64,000 bases of DNA from the NCBI RefSeq assembly GCF_014195585.1, contig NZ_JACICA010000004.1, positions 113,363-177,362 of the forward strand, read 5' to 3'. A program made the position numbers and the translations under genes. The notes beneath the pieces were generated by a model. That model made no database searches. It was not told the DNA's origin and worked only from the letters and a program-made list of their open reading frames with translations. Below, piece by piece: positions 1 through 8,346 of this stretch (its first letter is position 1; every line of letters starts with the position of its first letter). This stretch comes from Alloprevotella rava (lineage in GTDB: Bacteria; Bacteroidota; Bacteroidia; Bacteroidales; Bacteroidaceae).

Positions 1-1712
1 AGTGCAAGGTTTTTCTCGCACATTGCCTCAAACTGCTCGCGGCGACTAATGGGCCGGTTTTGTTTGTTGGGCGGGAGAAGTCGCAGCTGGAGACGTACGT
101 TATCATTTCGTAAGAAACTACGGATATAGTCTTCTATCTTCGGTTGCAGACGTTTGTAGTCAGCCATGACCATATCATTCTCAACGGGAACGTCTATGAT
201 ACCACCTTCCAAGAGTTTTGGAACGAGCATCTTCATACGCCCTTGTTGTGCAATTTCTTCGATGGGCAAGCGTTGGGCAAAAGCCACCCACGCCGAGAGC
301 ATATTGGATTCCGTGAAAGCTTCGTTGCCGTAGGAGCGCGGAGCAGAAGGCTCTGAACCCTTTTGAGTGGTCAAAGACTGTGAGGCCGCCTGTGTTTTGC
401 GTAAAGAAACAGTATGGCGCAACAGAGTCTTGGGCACTGGTGTTGCTTTTGGTGTTGCGGTTGTGGCCGGTTGTTGCGGCTTTGGCTGCTGCGGAGTTGT
501 TGCTTGAGGAGCTGCTGCAGGAGCAGCAGGAGAGGCTTGTGCTTGTTGCTGAACAGGCACAGCCTTAAAAATGGGTTTTAAGATCTTCGTAGGGCCAAGC
601 CCAGATCCAGGCGCATCGTCCGAGTTGAGTTGCGCCACCTCAATGAGGGTGATTTCCACCGTTAGTCGTTTGTTGCGGCTGGTGCGGTAGTTGATGTCGC
701 AATCGTTGCAGAGTTTGAGCGCCTTATAAAGAAACTTGGTTTTACATTTTTGAGCTTGTTCAGCATATCGCTGGCGCACGCTGTCGGCCACCTCCAAAAG
801 TGGCAGCGTGGCTGCATCCTGGCTAACAAGCAGCTCGCGGAAATGACTGGCCAAACCGCCCATGAAGATATTGGCATCGAAACCTTTTCTGAGAATGTCG
901 TTGAAGGTGAGCATCACCTGCGTGACATTGTTAGCCAATAGTTCGTCCGTGATTTTGAAGTAATAGTCATAGTCCAGCACATTGAGGTCTTCGATCACCT
1001 TGCGATAGGTGATGTCGCCTTCCGAGAAACTCGCCACTTGATCGAAGATGCTCAAGGCGTCGCGCATACCTCCATCGGCTTTTTGTGCGATGACATTTAG
1101 GGCTTCCTCCTCGGCTTGTACGCCTTCTTTCGCAGCCACATTTTTGAGATGTGCAACGATGTCGGCAATCTCCATGCGGTTGAAGTCGTAGATTTGGCAA
1201 CGACTCAGAATCGTAGGGAGAACCTTGTGCTTCTCCGTTGTTGCTAGGATGAAGATGACATGTGCGGGCGGCTCTTCCAGAGTTTTCAAGAATGCGTTGA
1301 AAGCTGCAGCAGAGAGCATATGGACCTCATCGATGATGAAGACTTTGTATGTACCCACCTGTGGCGGAGTGTTGACCTGTTCTATAATTTGACGAATGTC
1401 GTCAACAGAGTTATTGGAGGCCGCGTCCAGTTCAAAGATATTCATCGAGCGTCCCTCGTTGAACGCTTGGCAACTTTCACATTCGTTGCAGGCCTCTCCG
1501 CTGGCTTGCGGGCTGAGGCAGTTGATGGTCTTGGCGAAGATACGCGCACAAGTGGTCTTTCCCACACCGCGAGGCCCGCAGAAAAGGTAGGCGTGAGCCA
1601 GCTTTCCATTGCTGATAGCATTCTTTAGGGTCGTGGTAAGTGCCTTTTGTCCGACAACACTGTCGAACGTTTGTGGGCGATACTTACGTGCCGAAACAAT
1701 ATAATTGTCCAT
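1..1712 (-). CDS. dnaX: DNA polymerase III subunit gamma/tau (5' part; C-terminus beyond window)
   Basis: Clamp-loader ATPase of the replisome. The start is the ATG at 1712-1710; the frame stays open to base 1, so about 570 codons are present and the C-terminus lies outside the window. Visible motifs are Walker A GPRGVGKTT (about residues 46-54), a zinc-binding set C65, C75, C78, C81, Walker B FIIDEVHML (about 125-133) and the sensor/arginine-finger region ending LSRC. After the clamp-loader domains comes a low-complexity A/P/Q/T-rich linker (roughly bases 370-570), then a tau-like C-terminal domain. A TAACTTCG -7 box (complement 1733..1740) lies just upstream. I see no slippery A-run that would indicate programmed frameshifting in the visible part. 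Confidence 0.96.
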   Translation of the reverse strand, partial: MDNYIVSARKYRPQTFDSVVGQKALTTTLKNAISNGKLAHAYLFCGPRGVGKTTCARIFAKTINCLSPQASGEACNECESCQAFNEGRSMNIFELDAASNNSVDDIRQIIEQVNTPPQVGTYKVFIIDEVHMLSAAAFNAFLKTLEEPPAHVIFILATTEKHKVLPTILSRCQIYDFNRMEIADIVAHLKNVAAKEGVQAEEEALNVIAQKADGGMRDALSIFDQVASFSEGDITYRKVIEDLNVLDYDYYFKITDELLANNVTQVMLTFNDILRKGFDANIFMGGLASHFRELLVSQDAATLPLLEVADSVRQRYAEQAQKCKTKFLYKALKLCNDCDINYRTSRNKRLTVEITLIEVAQLNSDDAPGSGLGPTKILKPIFKAVPVQQQAQASPAAPAAAPQATTPQQPKPQQPATTATPKATPVPKTLLRHTVSLRKTQAASQSLTTQKGSEPSAPRSYGNEAFTESNMLSAWVAFAQRLPIEEIAQQGRMKMLVPKLLEGGIIDVPVENDMVMADYKRLQPKIEDYIRSFLRNDNVRLQLRLLPPNKQNRPISRREQFEAMCEKNLA

Positions 1713-1980
1713 GCTGAATTTTGGTTTGTCTGCGAAGTTACTTTTTTTTGAGAAAAAGGCAAAATAGAGATGTGCTTCTTTTGGCAAGAAATAGCCCATG
1801 CGGCGAGCTGGAAATATGCGGAAAACTCTTTTATAGTTTTTGCTTTCCATCATAAGTTCTTCTTTTGATTTATATTTGTCAAATAAATTCGCAGTCTATG
1901 GGCTCGAGGATGGCTCGGATTTCAATTTCTTTGCCTTCGATCGAAAATAACGCAGTTTTGACGCATCACTGAAATAGGTC

Positions 1981-2126
1981 TATTTTCAATTTCTCAAGGG
2001 GAAATTTTATTTTCTATACTACAAATTTTATTTTCTCCTTGAGAAATTGAAAATACAATAAGGGAAATTTCAAACGCAATAAGGATATTAGCCGACGTCC
2101 TTATTGTATTTTTGAACAGAATAAGG
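1981..2126. repeat. Phased AATAAGG/CCTTATT array, copy A, with adjoining 19-bp inverted repeat
   Basis: Heptamers lie at 2057 (AATAAGG), 2078 (AATAAGG), 2099 (CCTTATT) and 2120 (AATAAGG), each exactly 21 bp from the next. Just upstream is a perfect 19-bp inverted repeat (1981-1999 and 2037-2055) whose inner ends, TCAAGGG at 1994 and TCCTTGA at 2036, fall on the same 21-bp phase. Two copies of AAATTTTATTTTC lie in its loop. The same heptamer/21-bp rule is seen in four other intergenic arrays of this window. Confidence 0.85.
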
Positions 2127-2810
2127 AAAAATACGGCCTTTTAGGAGAGAAAGGTGAGCTTTTCTAAGCTGTCGGGGTAGTTCGCAAAGAGAAAAAAGAT
2201 AGGGTGGCTTCAAAAAATGAAGGAGAAAGATCTGTTTGCGGGCTAGAGTAAGGAATATGTTTATCAAATAATTGTACCGAAAGATAAGAATTGGTTGGTC
2301 GTTTACACAATAGGGGACTCTGGTTGCACAAAACTTTTAGCAAAGAATCGATAGAATACGGGCTTGTCTTGGCGAAAGAAAAGGGGAGAGGCCTTGAGGA
2401 AAGGATACAAAGAAGGCTGCATCGATGATGTGATGAAACTCCGAGCTAAAATAAGGATTTGAGCGCCACTCCGTCTCTGTAATCCGACCCCGCCGAAACG
2501 TGTCGGCCCGCCATTGACGAAGGAAGCATTCTCGGTATTTCTAGTAATTATTGATGAGTATCCCGATCAAACCGATGCAGCCAAATATGTCTAAGTTGTG
2601 GGGCTTGGAGATATTCCGTTGCTCCCTTTACTTGTTGTTGCAAATATATGTTTTTTCTTTTCTTATCTCCAAATGGAAAATGAGAAAATTTTGGCTTCTT
2701 GCAATTATTTTTGTTTTTCGTTTCGTTTGATAATACTTTTTGTATATTTGCCCTTTGGGGCATATTGATAAAGTATAGATATGCTTCAGTAAGTGGTTGA
2801 ACCATACGAA

Positions 2811-2862
2811 AATGTGCTAATGTATCTGCTTTCGCTAAAACGAAATCCTACATTAGCACATT
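2811..2862 (-). terminator. Terminator downstream of pyrD
   Basis: A 14-bp perfect inverted repeat (AATGTGCTAATGTA at 2811-2824, its complement at 2849-2862) with a 24-base loop lies 28 bp past the pyrD stop. On the minus strand it runs into TTTTC. Confidence 0.7.
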
Positions 2863-2890
2863 TCTTTTATTCAGTATCTGCGTATCTTTC

Positions 2891-3796
2891 TTATATGGTT
2901 CCTATAATGTCGTGAATATCCTTTACTCCGTGAGCATCGAGCCAAGTGTTGATGCCATCGATTACTTTCATCGTAACTGCGGGATCGAGGAAGTTGGCCG
3001 TTCCAATTTGGATGGCCGTAGCCCCTGCCATGAGAAATTCCAGCGCATCCGTGGCGTTGCTAATTCCTCCCAAACCAATGACGGGGATTTTTACAGCTTT
3101 TGCCACTTGCCACACCATGCGCAGCGCAACAGGTTTGATGCACGGGCCGCTCAAACCGCCCGTCCCGATGCTCAGACGGGAGCAACGGCGCTCGATGTCA
3201 ATGCTCATTCCCATCAAAGTATTGATGAGCGAAACGCTATCGGCTCCTTCGGCTTCTACAGCTCGCGCAATCTCTGTGATGTCGGTCACGTTGGGCGATA
3301 GCTTTACGATGAGAGTCTTGGGGTATCTTTGGCGCACCGCTTTCACAACACTGGCGGCAGCCGTACAGGATGTGCCAAACGACATTCCGCCATCTTTCAC
3401 ATTGGGGCAAGAGATGTTGAGCTCAATGCCTGGGATGTTGTCCAATTCGGCTATGCGTGCAGCGCATTCAGCATAATCTTCAGGCGAAGAACCGCTCACA
3501 TTGACCAGTACGTTTGTTTTCAGATTCTTTACCGCGTTATAGATATACGTGCAAAAGTAGTCTACGCCCTTGTTTTGCAGTCCAACGCAGTTGAGCATCC
3601 CTTGTGCTGTTTCAGCCATACGCGGATAGTCGTTGCCCTCTCGAGGATTTAGCGTAGTTCCTTTTACAATAATTCCTCCTAAGCGGTCTAAATCGACAAG
3701 ATCTGCAAATTCAAAACCATAGCCAAAGGTTCCGCTGGCTGTCATGACAGGATTCTGGAGTTGGAGATTCCCTATATTTACTTGTAGCTGTGCCAT
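2891..3796 (-). CDS. pyrD: Dihydroorotate dehydrogenase, catalytic subunit (class 1B)
   Basis: Fourth step of de novo pyrimidine synthesis: oxidises dihydroorotate to orotate with FMN, passing electrons to PyrK. The product has 301 residues, the usual class 1B length. It shows the [10 protein letters not shown]-terminal motif, an FMN-contacting VKGTT loop, the active-site segment ELNISCPNV with C130 as catalytic base, and the phosphate-binding segments GLGGIS and AIQIGTANF near the C-terminus. It starts 4 bp after the pyrK stop, so the two subunits are co-translated from one operon reading right to left. Confidence 0.97.
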   Translation of the reverse strand: MAQLQVNIGNLQLQNPVMTASGTFGYGFEFADLVDLDRLGGIIVKGTTLNPREGNDYPRMAETAQGMLNCVGLQNKGVDYFCTYIYNAVKNLKTNVLVNVSGSSPEDYAECAARIAELDNIPGIELNISCPNVKDGGMSFGTSCTAAASVVKAVRQRYPKTLIVKLSPNVTDITEIARAVEAEGADSVSLINTLMGMSIDIERRCSRLSIGTGGLSGPCIKPVALRMVWQVAKAVKIPVIGLGGISNATDALEFLMAGATAIQIGTANFLDPAVTMKVIDGINTWLDAHGVKDIHDIIGTI

Positions 3797-3800
3797 AATC

Positions 3801-4565
3801 TTACCAATCTAAGTCGTTAACATCAAACACAGGGCCTTCCATACAAACACAGCGATTGCCTTGTACGGTTTTCTCAACGCAGCAAAGACACACACCTAAG
3901 CCGCAAGCCATCATGTTCTCAAGTGATGCTTCGCAATATATTTTGTGCTTTTTAGCAAATGCTGCCACTGCCTTCATCATAGGTTTCGGGCCACAAGTGT
4001 ATATGGCATGAAAATCCTCTTCTAATATACTGTGATTCGTGACAAAACCTTTTGTGTCGAGACTTCCGTCTTCTGTCGTGCAGCAAAGGCGACCGTATTT
4101 TTCAAAAAGTTCGCGTTGCAGAATATCGCCTTCTGTCTTTCCTCCCAGCAAGAATACCGGCTCGTGGCCCGCATCGCGCAAGAGTTTGCCAAAATAGAGA
4201 AGTGGAGCAGTTCCCACGCCACCTCCGATGAGAAGTAGGCGTTGGTTCGGTTCAGAAGGCATGGAGAAACCTTGGCCTAAAGGATAAAGGCAATTTAGCT
4301 TATCGCCCGCACGCATCTTTGTGAGAATTTCAGTGCCCTTGCCCACGGCATGAACCAATAGCCATAGTTCGTTGGTGTCGCGGTCTACAAAATTGATAGA
4401 GATAGGGCGGCGAAGAAATGTTTCTGGCGAACCGTCAACGCGAATCTCCACAAATTGTCCGGGTTGCATTTCTGGAAAAACTTCTTCGTCAGTCAGACGG
4501 AGTACTGCGTAGCCAGGGCGAAGAAGTTCAACGGCACGCACCTGTAAGTCTTTTAGATGTTTCAT
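3801..4565 (-). CDS. pyrK: Dihydroorotate dehydrogenase electron-transfer subunit
   Basis: FAD and [2Fe-2S] subunit that links class 1B PyrD to NAD+. In its 254 residues I see the FAD-binding RRPISIN motif (about 53-59), the nucleotide-binding loop [14 protein letters not shown] (about 112-125) and, near the C-terminus, the iron-sulphur cysteines in [10 protein letters not shown] and RCVC. It is the first gene of pyrK-pyrD. A -7-like TAATTTTG lies on the minus strand at 4607-4600, about 35 bp before the ATG, and the promoter region is shared with the divergent cutC. Confidence 0.96.
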   Translation of the reverse strand: MKHLKDLQVRAVELLRPGYAVLRLTDEEVFPEMQPGQFVEIRVDGSPETFLRRPISINFVDRDTNELWLLVHAVGKGTEILTKMRAGDKLNCLYPLGQGFSMPSEPNQRLLLIGGGVGTAPLLYFGKLLRDAGHEPVFLLGGKTEGDILQRELFEKYGRLCCTTEDGSLDTKGFVTNHSILEEDFHAIYTCGPKPMMKAVAAFAKKHKIYCEASLENMMACGLGVCLCCVEKTVQGNRCVCMEGPVFDVNDLDW

Positions 4566-4660
4566 CGGTGATGATTAATACAATAAAGAGAGTGTGCTGC
4601 AAAATTACATGTTTTTATTGTAAAAGCTATATAAATAAGGAAGAGGCGCGTGTTTTGGCC

Positions 4661-4689
4661 TTTGAGAACGATAAAAATATGTACTTTTG
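4661..4689 (+). promoter_or_regulatory. Promoter of cutC (near-leaderless)
   Basis: TTTG at 4661-4664 and TACTTTTG at 4682-4689 match the Bacteroidota -33/-7 boxes, with a slightly short 17-bp spacing. The cutC ATG begins only 4 bases after the -7 box, so the predicted transcript would have essentially no leader. Confidence 0.65.
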
Positions 4690-4693
4690 CCCT

Positions 4694-5428
4694 ATGGCAC
4701 AATTAGAAATATGTACAGGAAGTTATGAAAGCGCATTGGCAGCTCTTCGTGGAGGGGCTGATAGAGTAGAACTTTGTTCTGGACTTGAGGAGGGGGGCAT
4801 CACTCCATCACTAGGGCTTGTTCGCGCGGTTTGTAAGTTACAAGGAATTCGTAGGCACGTTCTTATTCGTCCTCGAGGTGGCGACTTCCTTTATACGCCT
4901 GCTGAGCAGGAAATTATGATAGACGATGTTTTCGCTGCGCGCGAAGCAGGAGTGGATGGTGTTGTTATTGGTGGACTTACTGCTGCTGGCGATATAGATA
5001 TGGCTTTCTGTCGGAAACTGGTGGAAGCTGCTGGTTCTTTAAGTGTTACTTTTCATCGGGCTTTCGATGTTTGCCGAGACGCGTCTCTCGCCCTTGAACA
5101 AATTATAGATTTAGGGTGTGCGCGCCTTCTTACTTCAGGGCAAGCTGCAACGGCTGAAGCTGGAATTCCCATTCTTCGCCAATTGGTTCAGCAGGCCGCA
5201 GGGCGTATCACAATTATGCCTGGTAGCGGAGTTGGTCCAAAAAATGCAGCAACAATTCTTCAGCAAACTGGAGCTACAGAGATCCATGCTTCTGCGCGTT
5301 CGGCTGTTTATAGTAAAATGGAGTATCGCCACGGCGGGGTAGGTATGGGACGAAAGGATGCAGATGAATATGTCTGGAAAGAGACTACTGAAGAAGTAGT
5401 TCGGGCCATTAAGCGGGAAATTTTGTAG
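4694..5428 (+). CDS. cutC: Copper homeostasis protein CutC
   Basis: TIM-barrel protein of the CutC family, linked to copper handling in E. coli although its biochemical role is unsettled. Start chosen at ATG 4694 because the family N-terminus begins here (LEICTGSYESAL) and a -7 promoter box immediately precedes it; an in-frame extension upstream lies outside the family. The 244-residue product has the signature blocks GADRVELCSGLEEGG, RPRGGDF, VTFHRAFD, LLTSGQ and IMPGSGV. It is divergent from pyrK, and the four tRNA-Val genes follow. Confidence 0.93.
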   Translation: MAQLEICTGSYESALAALRGGADRVELCSGLEEGGITPSLGLVRAVCKLQGIRRHVLIRPRGGDFLYTPAEQEIMIDDVFAAREAGVDGVVIGGLTAAGDIDMAFCRKLVEAAGSLSVTFHRAFDVCRDASLALEQIIDLGCARLLTSGQAATAEAGIPILRQLVQQAAGRITIMPGSGVGPKNAATILQQTGATEIHASARSAVYSKMEYRHGGVGMGRKDADEYVWKETTEEVVRAIKREIL

Positions 5429-5453
5429 GGGAAAGAAAAAAAAGCGCAAATGT

Positions 5454-5484
5454 TTGGTGGTTATAATAATTTCCTCTACTTTTG
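5454..5484 (+). promoter_or_regulatory. Promoter of the tRNA-Val array
   Basis: TTTG (5454-5457), 19-bp spacer, TACTTTTG (5477-5484): a consensus Bacteroidota sigma-70 promoter. The sequence just after it (GCACTCGCAAT and CAGAAATGAG) is nearly identical to that after the tRNA-Asp promoter at 12.58 kb. Confidence 0.85.
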
Positions 5485-5504
5485 CACTCGCAATTCAGAA
5501 ATGA

Positions 5505-5579
5505 GGGCGCTTAGCTCAGCTGGTTTAGAGCGTCTGCCTTACAAGCAGAGGGTCGGCGGTTCGAATCCGTCAGCGCCCA
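5505..5579 (+). tRNA. tRNA-Val (anticodon TAC), copy 1
   Basis: A 75-nt cloverleaf: acceptor GGGCGCT/AGCGCCC, anticodon loop CTTACAA with UAC, TTCGAAT T-loop, discriminator A, no encoded CCA. Separated from copy 2 by an 18-bp spacer unlike the other spacers. Confidence 0.97.
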
Positions 5580-5597
5580 CACTTCATTTCAAATATC

Positions 5598-5672
5598 GGG
5601 CGCTTAGCTCAGCTGGTTTAGAGCGTCTGCCTTACAAGCAGAGGGTCGGCGGTTCGAATCCGTCAGCGCCCA
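5598..5672 (+). tRNA. tRNA-Val (anticodon TAC), copy 2
   Basis: Identical in sequence to copy 1. It begins the 105-bp tandem unit (tRNA plus 30-bp spacer) that is repeated for copies 3 and 4. Confidence 0.97.
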
Positions 5673-5702
5673 CCGATATATTAACATGGGATTTAATCTC
5701 AT

Positions 5703-5777
5703 GGGCGCTTAGCTCAGCTGGTTTAGAGCGTCTGCCTTACAAGCAGAGGGTCGGCGGTTCGAATCCGTCAGCGCCCA
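5703..5777 (+). tRNA. tRNA-Val (anticodon TAC), copy 3
   Basis: Identical to the other copies. The 30-bp spacer before it (5673-5702) is the same as the one after it (5778-5807), showing recent tandem duplication. Confidence 0.97.
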
Positions 5778-5807
5778 CCGATATATTAACATGGGATTTA
5801 ATCTCAT

Positions 5808-5882
5808 GGGCGCTTAGCTCAGCTGGTTTAGAGCGTCTGCCTTACAAGCAGAGGGTCGGCGGTTCGAATCCGTCAGCGCCCA
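5808..5882 (+). tRNA. tRNA-Val (anticodon TAC), copy 4
   Basis: Last identical copy of the array; a rho-independent terminator begins 10 bp downstream. Confidence 0.97.
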
Positions 5883-5892
5883 CCGAAAGTTT

Positions 5893-5921
5893 AAAAGGAC
5901 TTCCTTTTGGGAGGTCCTTTT
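5893..5921 (+). terminator. Terminator of the tRNA-Val array
   Basis: AAAAGGACTTCC (5893-5904) pairs with GGAGGTCCTTTT (5910-5921) over a short loop, ending in a T-rich tail. Confidence 0.85.
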
Positions 5922-5985
5922 CTTGTTTATATACTTGTGATAGAAAAACCTTTGTACGGTAGCGTGTACAGAGAAGAGAAAAAGA

Positions 5986-6019
5986 AACGGCACTTATTCG
6001 TTGTGGAATAAGTGCCGTT
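5986..6019 (-). terminator. Terminator of the OmpA-like lipoprotein gene
   Basis: A 14-bp perfect inverted repeat (AACGGCACTTATTC at 5986-5999, complement at 6006-6019); on the minus strand it is followed by TTTCTTTTTC. It lies 19 bp past the stop at 6039. Confidence 0.85.
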
Positions 6020-6038
6020 GGAATTTTACAGATGTTTT

Positions 6039-6755
6039 TTATTGCTCGCCAGCTTGACGCTTGGCTTCTTTAATCATTTGGTCGCTTGGGATGACATAAA
6101 CTTCTACGCGGCGATTCTGCTGCTGACCTGCGGCTGTAGAGTTGCTAGCCACGGGGTTAGCTTCGCCGTATCCTCTCACTTCTTTCACCTGATAAGAATG
6201 AATACCATTCTTAATCATGAAAGAACTTACACTGTTGGCACGCTGCTCAGAGAGTGTGAGATTTTTAGCCGTACTCTGTTCTGCTGTAGAGTTTTTCCAG
6301 CCTTGATTATCTGTATAGCCATAAATCTGCAAGTTCATGTCAGAGGTCAGGTTCTTGGCGAAAGTGCTGAGGTCTCTTTGTGCAGCTGCGCTCAGAGTAT
6401 TCTGACCAGTTGCGAAAAGCAAGCCAGAGTCGAATGTAACCTTTACATAAGTAAGGCCTGTTTGTGAATCTTTGATTACCTCAGCTTGTGCATTGGCCAT
6501 CTCGGCTGCCTTCTTAGCTTTGTCCATCTTGTTTCCAATCAGAACGCCAGCTCCACCGCCGACAGCTGCGCCAACGGCAGCTCCAATAGCTGCACCTTTT
6601 CCTTTACCTGCAAAGGCTCCAATCAGTGCACCGAGGGCAGCGCCTGCTGTACCGCCAATTGCTCCACCTTTTGCTTTGTTTGACATACTGGATGTGTCAC
6701 AGCCGCTGAATAGCGTTAGAACGCATAGCAGCATAACTGATAGTTTCGTTCTCAT
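6039..6755 (-). CDS. OmpA-family lipoprotein with glycine zipper
   Basis: Predicted outer-membrane lipoprotein that anchors the envelope to peptidoglycan. Start set at ATG 6755, where a lipoprotein signal begins (MRTKLSVMLLCVLTLFSGC, lipobox LFSGC, C19); the frame upstream is longer but would bury the signal. The 238-residue product has a glycine-rich zipper (about residues 30-80, repeated GAAxGA patterns), a short helix, and a C-terminal OmpA/MotB domain (about 105-225) with the peptidoglycan-binding pattern LSEQRA and the final NRRVEVYV. A TAGCTTTG box lies upstream on the minus strand near 6796-6803. Divergent from proS. Confidence 0.9.
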   Translation of the reverse strand: MRTKLSVMLLCVLTLFSGCDTSSMSNKAKGGAIGGTAGAALGALIGAFAGKGKGAAIGAAVGAAVGGGAGVLIGNKMDKAKKAAEMANAQAEVIKDSQTGLTYVKVTFDSGLLFATGQNTLSAAAQRDLSTFAKNLTSDMNLQIYGYTDNQGWKNSTAEQSTAKNLTLSEQRANSVSSFMIKNGIHSYQVKEVRGYGEANPVASNSTAAGQQQNRRVEVYVIPSDQMIKEAKRQAGEQ

Positions 6756-6857
6756 AATGTTTTGTTTTTGAGTGTTGGATATTATAATTGGTTGCAAAGC
6801 TACGAACTTTCCAATTATATTAGTTAATTTTGTAGGCAAAAATAACTAAAAAAGGAT

Positions 6858-8342
6858 ATGGCAGCAGAATTAAAAAATCTGACTAAACGTAGTGTAGACT
6901 ACTCTAAATGGTATAATGAATTAGTTGTAAAAGCCGATTTGGCTGAGCAGGCTGATGTTCGCGGCTGTATGGTGATCAAACCTTATGGTTACGCAATTTG
7001 GGAAAAACTTCAGCAAACGCTGGACGGAATGTTTAAGGAAACAGGTGTACAGAATGTATATTTCCCAATGTTGATTCCCAAGTCTTTCTTATCGAAAGAA
7101 GCAGAGCACGTGGAAGGTTTTGCAAAGGAGTGTGCCGTAGTAACACATTATCGTTTGAAAACCAATGAAACGGGCGATGGCGTAGTAGTAGATCCTGCTG
7201 CAAAGCTAGAAGAAGAACTTATTATTCGTCCAACGAGTGAAACGACTATTTGGAATACATATAGAAAATGGATTCAGAGCTGGCGCGACCTGCCACTTTT
7301 GTGCAACCAGTGGTGTAATGTGATGCGCTGGGAAATGCGTACACGTCTTTTTCTTCGTACCAGCGAGTTCCTTTGGCAAGAAGGTCACACTGCACATGCT
7401 ACACGTGAAGAGGCTGAAGAGCGCGCACAGCAGATGCTGAAAGTTTATGCAGATTTCGTTGAAAAGTATATGGCAGTGCCTGTGGTGCAGGGCGTGAAGA
7501 GTGAAACTGAACGTTTTGCTGGTGCGCTTGACACCTATACTATAGAAGCGATGATGCAGGATGGTAAGGCGCTGCAAAGTGGTACTAGTCACTTCTTGGG
7601 ACAAAACTTTGGTAAGGCATTTAATGTGCAGTTTGTTGACAAAGAAAACAAGATGCAATACGCTTGGGCTACTAGCTGGGGCGTTAGTACACGTTTGATG
7701 GGGGCTTTAATTATGGTACACTCTGACGATAACGGTCTGGTATTGCCTCCGCATCTTGCTCCGATTCAGGTTGTAATGGTGCCTATTTACCGAAAGGATG
7801 AAGAATTAGAAGCTCTCAATGAAAAGTTTGAGGCATTGGCTCAGCGTCTTCGCCAGCTTGGTATCCGAGTGAAATATGACAACTCTGAAAACAAACGTCC
7901 AGGCTTTAAATTTGCCGACTATGAGTTAAAGGGAGTTCCCGTACGTCTTGTTATGGGACCGAAAGATATGGAAAATGGAACGGTAGAGGTTATGCGCCGT
8001 GATACGTTGGAGAAAGAAACACGCCAGTTTGAGGGTATTGACGAATATGTAAATACGCTGCTGGAGGAAATCCAAACAAATATCTTTGAGAAAGCTAAGA
8101 AGTATCGCGATGAGCACATCTTTGAATGTGACAACTATGAAGATTTCAAAACGCGTGTGAAGGACGGTGGTTTCTTCCTTTGTCCGTGGGATGGAACTAC
8201 GGAGACGGAAGCACGAATTAAAGAAGAAACACAAGCTACGATTCGTTGCGTTCCCTTAGGTGTAGACCAATCTAACCCTGGAGTTGATATGGTGAGCGGC
8301 AAGCCTGCAAAATATAAAGTCTTAATAGCAAGATCTTACTAG
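6858..8342 (+). CDS. proS: Prolyl-tRNA synthetase (archaeal/eukaryotic-type)
   Basis: Charges tRNA-Pro with proline. At 494 residues it matches the short ProS type that lacks the bacterial editing insertion. Class II motifs are visible: motif 2 around VMRWEMRTR with the downstream [12 protein letters not shown] block, the proline-pocket segment [11 protein letters not shown], and motif 3 in the [25 protein letters not shown] region (seen as WGVSTRLMG and DDNGL). An anticodon-binding domain follows (about 290-400) and a C-terminal zinc-like domain ends in RSY. The ABC-F gene starts 4 bp after its stop, suggesting coupled translation. Confidence 0.97.
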   Translation: MAAELKNLTKRSVDYSKWYNELVVKADLAEQADVRGCMVIKPYGYAIWEKLQQTLDGMFKETGVQNVYFPMLIPKSFLSKEAEHVEGFAKECAVVTHYRLKTNETGDGVVVDPAAKLEEELIIRPTSETTIWNTYRKWIQSWRDLPLLCNQWCNVMRWEMRTRLFLRTSEFLWQEGHTAHATREEAEERAQQMLKVYADFVEKYMAVPVVQGVKSETERFAGALDTYTIEAMMQDGKALQSGTSHFLGQNFGKAFNVQFVDKENKMQYAWATSWGVSTRLMGALIMVHSDDNGLVLPPHLAPIQVVMVPIYRKDEELEALNEKFEALAQRLRQLGIRVKYDNSENKRPGFKFADYELKGVPVRLVMGPKDMENGTVEVMRRDTLEKETRQFEGIDEYVNTLLEEIQTNIFEKAKKYRDEHIFECDNYEDFKTRVKDGGFFLCPWDGTTETEARIKEETQATIRCVPLGVDQSNPGVDMVSGKPAKYKVLIARSY

Positions 8343-8346
8343 TATT

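Larger units (their letters stand above)
1713..2890. other. Long intergenic stretch without a supported gene
   Basis: Between dnaX and pyrD there is about 1.2 kb with no convincing coding sequence. It contains a 19-bp perfect inverted repeat (1981-1999 / 2037-2055), phased heptamer array A (about 2057-2126) and the pyrD terminator (2811-2862). The segment 2140-2800 has only short frames without family resemblance and may be decayed sequence. Confidence 0.6.

Noticed and set aside
1260..1628. Plus-strand frame opposite dnaX
   Set aside because: Antisense shadow of a clear clamp-loader coding sequence.
2548..2805. Minus-strand 85-codon frame between dnaX and pyrD
   Set aside because: Lysine/asparagine-rich, no family resemblance, no promoter; AT-rich intergenic DNA.
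5450..5962. Open reading frame with a repeated peptide (ALSSAGLERLPYKQRVGG)
   Set aside because: It is a translation of the four tRNA-Val genes; each repeat is the tRNA body.
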